Assembly (NCBI RefSeq): GCF_014645795.1
Contig: NZ_BMMK01000033.1
Coordinates: 1 to 40,168 of the forward strand
Direction of reading: 5' to 3'
Source of the DNA: Longimycelium tulufanense
GTDB lineage: Bacteria; Actinomycetota; Actinomycetes; Mycobacteriales; Pseudonocardiaceae
DNA: 40,168 nt
A program made the position numbers and the translations under genes. Under the pieces are notes generated by a model that was not told the DNA's origin, did no database searches, and saw only the letters and a program-made list of their open reading frames with translations. This document shows, piece by piece, positions 34,659 through 40,168 of this stretch; the stretch's first letter is position 1; every line of letters begins with the position of its first letter.

Positions 34659-35879
34659 ATGCTGACTGCGATCACCGGTGGGTACGTCGTCCCGGTCGAC
34701 GGCGACCCCATTCCCGGGGGCACCGTGTTGCTCCGCGACGGCCGGATCGCGGCCGTCGGCCCGACCGGCGAGGTCGAGGTCCCGGCCGACGCCGACATCG
34801 TGGATGCCACGGGGAAGTGGGTGCTGCCCGGCTTCGTCGAGGCACACGGCCACGTCGGTGTCCTGGAGGAGGGCGAGGGCTGGGCCGGCGACGACACCAA
34901 TGAGATGACCGACCCGAACGGCGCGCGCCTGCGCGCGCTGGACGCCATCAACCCCGCCGACGTCGGCTTCGTCGACGCGCTGTCCGGCGGGGTCACCAGC
35001 GTCGTCGTCAAGCCGGGCTCGGGCAACCCGATCGGCGGCCGCACGGTCGCCGTGAAGTGCTGGGGCCGCACGGTCGACGAGATGTTGATCCGCGAGGCCA
35101 GCGTCAAGAGCGCCCTGGGCGAGAACCCCAAGCGCGTCTACGGCAACAAGGACAAGACACCATCCACCCGGCTCGGCGTCACCGCGATCATCCGGGACGC
35201 GCTGACCAAGGCCCAGGACTACCGGGCCAAGCGCGCGGAGGCCGCGTCCGAGGGCAGGCCGTTCGACCGCGACCAGACCATGGAGACCCGGGTCCAGGTG
35301 CTCGACGGCGAGCTGCCGTGGTGCCAGCACAGCCATCGCGCCGACGACATCGCCACCGCCATCCGGCTGTCCGAGGAGTTCGGCTACCGGCTGATCCTCA
35401 ACCACGGCACCGAGGCACACCTGCTGGCCGACCTGATCGCCGGGAAGGCCATCCCGGTGATCAGCGGCCCGCTGATCGTGGGGCGGCTCAAGGTCGAGGT
35501 GCGTGGCCGCACCTTCCGCAACCCCGGGATCCTGGACCGCGCCGGCGTGAAGGTCGCGTTGACCACCGACCACCCCGTGGTGCCGATCAACTTCCTGGTG
35601 CACCAGGCCACTTTCGCGGTCAAGGACGGTATGGACCGCGACGCCGCGCTGCGCTCCATCACCCGCAACCCCGCGGAAATCATGGGTCTGGGCGATCGGG
35701 TCGGTGTGCTCCGGCCGGGCCTGGACGCCGATGTCGTGGTCTGGTCCGGCGACCCGCTCGACGTGATGAGCCGAGCACTGCGGGTCTTCGTCAACGGCCG
35801 CGAGGTCTACCACTACGACGAGGAACGCGGCGAGGGCGTGGTCGTCGACCCGTTCTACAGTGAGCCGATCGGCGGTTGA
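34659..35879 (+). CDS. Amidohydrolase, imidazolonepropionase-like
   Basis: This 406-residue metal-dependent hydrolase has the amidohydrolase metal ligands: His63 and His65 (EAHGHVG), His226 in CQHSHRADD, His249 in LNHGTEAH and Asp304 in TTDHPV. The N-terminal GGTVLLRDGRIAAVGPTG and C-terminal RVGVLRPGLDADVVVWSGDP form the small beta domain. Members of this group include imidazolonepropionase-like and isoaspartyl- or prolidase-type enzymes, so the substrate is open. The ATG at 34659 follows the epimerase stop closely. A strong hairpin ends the unit. Confidence 0.85.
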   Translation: MLTAITGGYVVPVDGDPIPGGTVLLRDGRIAAVGPTGEVEVPADADIVDATGKWVLPGFVEAHGHVGVLEEGEGWAGDDTNEMTDPNGARLRALDAINPADVGFVDALSGGVTSVVVKPGSGNPIGGRTVAVKCWGRTVDEMLIREASVKSALGENPKRVYGNKDKTPSTRLGVTAIIRDALTKAQDYRAKRAEAASEGRPFDRDQTMETRVQVLDGELPWCQHSHRADDIATAIRLSEEFGYRLILNHGTEAHLLADLIAGKAIPVISGPLIVGRLKVEVRGRTFRNPGILDRAGVKVALTTDHPVVPINFLVHQATFAVKDGMDRDAALRSITRNPAEIMGLGDRVGVLRPGLDADVVVWSGDPLDVMSRALRVFVNGREVYHYDEERGEGVVVDPFYSEPIGG

Positions 35880-35889
35880 ACTGGGCTGA

Positions 35890-35936
35890 CACGGGTGCGG
35901 CGTCGGAACCGTCGAGCCGTGGGCGCCGCACCCGTG
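35890..35936 (+). terminator. Terminator after the amidohydrolase gene
   Basis: A 13-bp perfect stem, CACGGGTGCGGCG at 35890-35902 and CGCCGCACCCGTG at 35924-35936, encloses a 21-base loop. It lies 11 bp after the stop. There is no T run, as usual for such GC-rich genomes. Confidence 0.7.
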
Positions 35937-36042
35937 AACCTGTTATGGAGAGCGCGGTGGCGTTATTCTCGCTGCCCCACTCGCGGTCGCCACGCGGTCA
36001 CCGGCTCGATCCGGTGCGTGGGACGAAGTCAGGAGAAGTCAC

Positions 36043-37005
36043 GTGATCCTCGTCGGTGGTGAAGCCCTGGTCGACCTGGTACCGGCGGAAAGTGCCGCGC
36101 CGGGGGAGCTGGCACCGCTGCTCCCTCGCCTCGGCGGTGGCCCGCTCAATGTCGCGGTGACGCTCGGTCGCCTTGGGGTGCCCGTCCGGTTCCTTTCCCG
36201 CATCTCCACGGATTCCTTTGGAGATGCGCTGATCGACCGGCTCCGGGTGTCCCAAGTGGACACTGTTTTGGTGCAACGTGGCGGTGAGCCAACGACGCTG
36301 GCCGTTGTCGGGCTTGCCGAGGACGGATCGGCGCGATACTCGTTCCATGTTGCGGAAACCGCAGATCGTCTCGTCGTCGATCCTGGTGAACTACCGGCGG
36401 ATGTCCGTGCCGTGTCTCTCGGAACCCTGTCACTGGTACTGGAACCGGGTGCCACCACCTACGAGACGGTGTTGCGGCGCGCGTCGGCTGCCGGCTGCCT
36501 GGTTGCGCTCGACCCGAACGTGCGGGCGGACCTGGTACCTGATCCCGCCGCTTATCGCGCCCGATTCCGCTCCTGGCTGCCGGATGTGGGCCTGCTCAAG
36601 GCATCCGACGATGACGTGCGTTGGCTCGCGGAAGGTGCGGATCCCATGACCGCGGTGCGCGGGTGGCTTGCGGAAGGTCCCGCCGCGGTGGTTCTCACCC
36701 GGGGCTCGGCCGGGCTCACCGCGCTCACGGGACGCGGTGAGTGGGTGGAGGTGCCGCCGTGTCCGGTGTTTGTCGTGGACACGATTGGCGCCGGGGACAC
36801 CGTGCAGGGCGCATTGCTGGCGTGGCTGCACCAGCGTGATGCGTTGTCCGTCGATGCGGTGCGGGACCTGGACGCTGAAGCGTGGCGCGAGGCGTTGTCC
36901 TTCGCGGCCGCCGCAGCGGCCGTCACGTGCTCGCGGGCCGGTGCCGAGCCCCCGTACGCGGCCGAGCTGCGTCACCTGGGGTACTGTCCCGGGGACAGGC
37001 GGTAG
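36043..37005 (+). CDS. PfkB-family sugar kinase, fructokinase-like
   Basis: This 320-residue kinase phosphorylates a sugar with ATP. GGEALVDLVP at the start, GGGPLNVAVTLGRLG at 31-45 (substrate side) and VVDTIGAGDTVQGALLAWL near 244-262 (ATP anion hole, catalytic Asp252 in GAGD) are the PfkB signatures. Fructokinase is the best guess from overall pattern; ribokinase-like alternatives remain. The GTG at 36043 has AGGAGA about 7 bases upstream. The gene is single, between a terminator and the gltA2 promoter region. Confidence 0.85.
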   Translation: MILVGGEALVDLVPAESAAPGELAPLLPRLGGGPLNVAVTLGRLGVPVRFLSRISTDSFGDALIDRLRVSQVDTVLVQRGGEPTTLAVVGLAEDGSARYSFHVAETADRLVVDPGELPADVRAVSLGTLSLVLEPGATTYETVLRRASAAGCLVALDPNVRADLVPDPAAYRARFRSWLPDVGLLKASDDDVRWLAEGADPMTAVRGWLAEGPAAVVLTRGSAGLTALTGRGEWVEVPPCPVFVVDTIGAGDTVQGALLAWLHQRDALSVDAVRDLDAEAWREALSFAAAAAAVTCSRAGAEPPYAAELRHLGYCPGDRR

Positions 37006-37383
37006 TCGAGCATTCTTCACATCCTCGGACGTCCGACGCTGGTCTGGACCACCACGGGTTCGTGGGTCACACCCCGCGCCGTCGGGCGACCCGCCGAGGG
37101 TGACCCCGGGCACGCTGTTCCCGTGGTCGGCTCGATGCAGTTCGCAGTCGCCGGACCCGTTCGCGTGTGATACCCGTCCCACCTCGACCCGGGGGTTAAC
37201 GCGGCTGCTGCGCGGGGGGTGCCGTGCCGACTAGCGTGAGGGACTGACAGGACCCCAACGGGGCGGTGCTGCGGTGCGGTCGACCGACCGGCGCGCTCGA
37301 CAGACCTGCTGGCCGGCGTCGAAGCTGACCCGCTACCGGTCGAGCTTTCAGCATCGTCTCGTCCGAGCGTGAGAGGGACTTGA
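37006..37383 (+). promoter_or_regulatory. gltA2 upstream region
   Basis: The 378-bp gap has no gene. TAGCGT at 37232-37237 could be a -10 hexamer, but no matching -35 is evident. GAGAGGGAC shortly before the ATG is the ribosome site. Nothing else stands out. Confidence 0.35.
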
Positions 37384-38688
<1,305 letters not shown>

Positions 38689-38720
38689 ACGCGGCGACCA
38701 CACCGCGAGCTCGACCTTCT

Positions 38721-38765
38721 CCGCCCCGGGGCGGTCGCCACACCGGCGACCCCACCCCGGGGCGG
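38721..38765 (+). terminator. Compound terminator after gltA2
   Basis: An outer 11-bp stem, CCGCCCCGGGG at 38721-38731 with CCCCGGGGCGG at 38755-38765, encloses an inner hairpin GGTCGCC/GGCGACC (38733-38739 and 38745-38751). The first arm is itself within a 14-bp palindrome. It lies 33 bp after the gltA2 stop and separates it from the minus-strand gntR gene. Confidence 0.75.
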
Positions 38766-38822
38766 TTGTGTGTCTACGCCGAGGAACTCACAGCCCGCGG
38801 CTGACGTTGTGAGCGGATTCCC

Positions 38823-39587
38823 TTACTCCGCAGGAATGTCGTAGGAGAGCTCGTAGCGGTCAGCAGAGAGGATCATGTCATTTACCTCTACTGGCTTACC
38901 GTCTACTGTGTACGCAATGCGGGTCACGACGATGACAGGTACACCACTGGCAAGCTGAAGTAGGGATGCTTCGTCTGGCGTAGGCATCCGTGCCGTGACG
39001 GTCTCATTGAAGTGCCCAAGCCTGAACCCTGCCTCTTCGAGTCGCGCGTAAGCGCCACCCTGCCCGGTCTCAACCTGTTCAACAGCGGGCGCTTGACGAG
39101 TGACGTCCCGGGGAAGTCGAGAGATCGCAAGCTGCACCGGCAAACCATCGGCTCGCATTACTCGGTCGCGGACGGTGACCTCGGTGCCGTCCTCAATCTC
39201 CAGGCTCTGAGCGGTTGCTTCATCGGCTGGCTCGAACCTGATTCGCACAGTGACACTCGGCGTGAACCCACCTTGAGCCGCATCACCCAGGAACATGCCC
39301 TGGTTCGCATCCCTTGCGGCGCGCGACAGCCGACTACGTGAGAGTCGTTGCACGGTAGTGGGCGGTCGAACGAAGACGCCGCGACCGTGTTCGACCGTGA
39401 CGACTCCCTCGCTGCGGAGTAGCCCGACGGCATCGCGAACAGTGACTCGCGAGACGCCGTAGGACTCCACCAGTTCCCGCTCGGAGGGAAGCTGCGTGCC
39501 GGGAGACAGATTGCCGCTCTTGATCTTCTCTCGGAGGTCAGCGGCGACCTGGCGGTAGGCGGGAACGCCGCTACTGCGGTCGATCAT
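38823..39587 (-). CDS. GntR-family regulator with UTRA domain
   Basis: This 254-residue repressor has a winged helix-turn-helix at about 8-75 (SGVPAYRQVAADLREKI, then LPSERELVESYGVSRVTVRD) and a UTRA ligand domain at about 100-250, the HutC-type layout. The ATG at 39587 is preferred: GGAG lies about 8 bases upstream and the GntR domain begins right after it; a GTG at 39623 is in frame but adds 12 unusual residues. The codon use and base composition are visibly less GC-rich than gltA2, suggesting transfer. It is divergent from two small genes over a perfect 30-bp palindrome, probably its own operator. UTRA ligands are usually small metabolites; in integrative elements such GntR proteins act as copy or transfer repressors (KorSA-like). 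Confidence 0.85.
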   Translation of the reverse strand: MIDRSSGVPAYRQVAADLREKIKSGNLSPGTQLPSERELVESYGVSRVTVRDAVGLLRSEGVVTVEHGRGVFVRPPTTVQRLSRSRLSRAARDANQGMFLGDAAQGGFTPSVTVRIRFEPADEATAQSLEIEDGTEVTVRDRVMRADGLPVQLAISRLPRDVTRQAPAVEQVETGQGGAYARLEEAGFRLGHFNETVTARMPTPDEASLLQLASGVPVIVVTRIAYTVDGKPVEVNDMILSADRYELSYDIPAE

Positions 39588-39765
39588 CTCGGTCTCCACT
39601 TTCGTGTGAGGGCCGCTTGACACCCTCGAACGTCGGGGGACAGCCTACCACTGGTTAAGACGTCTTAACCAGTGGTGAGCGTGATCGAGGTTAGGGAGCA
39701 CCCTAGCCCCGGGCAAGTACCCGGTTGCGTCAGCCGGTCAGTCGTAGAACCAGGAGGAGACCACC
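39588..39765. promoter_or_regulatory. Divergent promoter region with 30-bp palindrome
   Basis: ACCACTGGTTAAGAC at 39647-39661 is followed directly by its exact reverse complement at 39662-39676. On the minus strand TAGGCT (39647-39642) fits a -10 for gntR, placing the palindrome over the -35 and spacer, as expected for self-repression. On the plus strand TTGACA at 39617-39622 could serve as a -35. The outer ACTGGT/ACCAGT resembles the halves of GntR-type sites such as that of DasR, but the centre is different. Confidence 0.7.
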
Positions 39766-39939
39766 TTGGGCAGGTGGGATAGCTGGCACCGCATCGAGTA
39801 CTACCGGATCGAAGGGAGGGACCGTGTCCTTGCCGAGGTCGTGAACGACCACGGTCCCTATGTCGGGCGTCGGCCAGTCGAGTACGCCCGGCTGGTCCTC
39901 GAGGACTTTCTGCGCAAGTGGGAGAAGCCCGAAGGATGA
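39766..39939 (+). CDS. Small hypothetical protein (57 aa)
   Basis: A TTG at 39766, about 6 bases after AGGAGGAG, opens a frame starting MGRWDSWHRIEYYRIEGRDR and ending EDFLRKWEKPEG. It is polar, with Trp and Tyr in the first third, and looks like a folded small protein. The family is not recognised. It lies directly downstream of the palindrome, so it is likely under GntR control. The following gene is in the same frame beyond one TGA. Confidence 0.5.
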   Translation: MGRWDSWHRIEYYRIEGRDRVLAEVVNDHGPYVGRRPVEYARLVLEDFLRKWEKPEG

Positions 39940-39960
39940 TGGCTGGTCACGATCTGGCAG

Positions 39961-40155
39961 ATGGACAGCGAGGGTAAGCACAAGGTGCGCCGCGTTTGTG
40001 ACCTCGAGCTGGCTTGGTGGTTCGCCGCTCACATCGAGGACCCCAAGGAACGAAAGGCCAAAGTGGTGAAGACCATTGAGCGGCAGCTTGCTGCCGATCC
40101 GGGTCCCGGCATGAGTGCGGAAACCATCAGGGAAGCGTTCGCGGAGCGCGGCTAG
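39961..40155 (+). CDS. Small hypothetical protein (64 aa)
   Basis: An ATG at 39961 starts MDSEGKHKVRRVCDLELAWW, followed by HIEDPKERKAKVVKTIERQL, a helix, and an end GMSAETIREAFAERG. No ribosome site is seen, and the frame is the same as that of the preceding 57-residue gene with a single TGA between. It may be reached by translational restart, or the two may be halves of one gene broken by a stop. No family is recognised. The stop lies 14 bases before the window end. Confidence 0.45.
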   Translation: MDSEGKHKVRRVCDLELAWWFAAHIEDPKERKAKVVKTIERQLAADPGPGMSAETIREAFAERG

Positions 40156-40168
40156 GAGTAGGGGCGGG

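Overview
The window is one stretch of high-GC chromosome from an actinobacterium, most likely a member of the Pseudonocardiales. Three things point there: the codon use, the many GTG starts, and the gene order, which runs TrmH-type methyltransferase, DUF2537 membrane protein, SepH, SerC and a CitA-type citrate synthase in the arrangement I remember from mycobacteria (Rv0881-Rv0889c), with a GltA2-type citrate synthase further along. The assignment is by gene content and recalled synteny only; no database was searched.

Bases 1-3930 hold a cobalamin riboswitch followed by four coupled genes: a lipoprotein binding protein, a FecCD-type permease, an ATPase and a FhuF-like iron-sulfur protein. Bases 3930-8370 look less GC-rich. 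They carry a gene-free strip, then a large two-part HAD-family protein (COG5610 type) coupled to a class I methyltransferase with a C-terminal coiled coil; this looks like an orphan surface-polysaccharide module. An ABC-F ATPase follows. Its stop codon is supplied by the first unit of a tandem repeat whose third, diverged copy lies 8 kb away. The 1.2 kb after the ABC-F gene holds stacked hairpins, a 31-residue unannotated reading frame and a decayed gene fragment.

Bases 11.4-23.5 kb are conserved chromosome: a GCS2-type ligase, a SPOUT methyltransferase, DUF2537, a heterodimeric ABC exporter with one degenerate ATP site, SepH, SerC, a SEC-C protein and CitA. A ureE-less urease operon (ureABCFGD, 23.7-28.5 kb) is placed divergently to citA behind a candidate GlnR site. 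It is followed by pdxH, an MFS exporter with an iron-box-like palindrome over its probable -10, a DUF3558-like lipoprotein, an APC permease, an aldose 1-epimerase, an amidohydrolase, a PfkB sugar kinase and gltA2 with a compound terminator.

The last 1.3 kb changes character. A lower-GC GntR/UTRA repressor gene diverges from two very small genes across a perfect 30-bp palindrome. This resembles the control region of an actinomycete integrative element or plasmid, cut off by the window edge. No tRNA, rRNA, transposase, integrase or CRISPR array was found. The items most worth following are the riboswitch-controlled FhuF-like protein, the dispersed repeat family, the HAD-methyltransferase pair, the small reading frame at 10.7 kb and the palindrome-controlled right edge.
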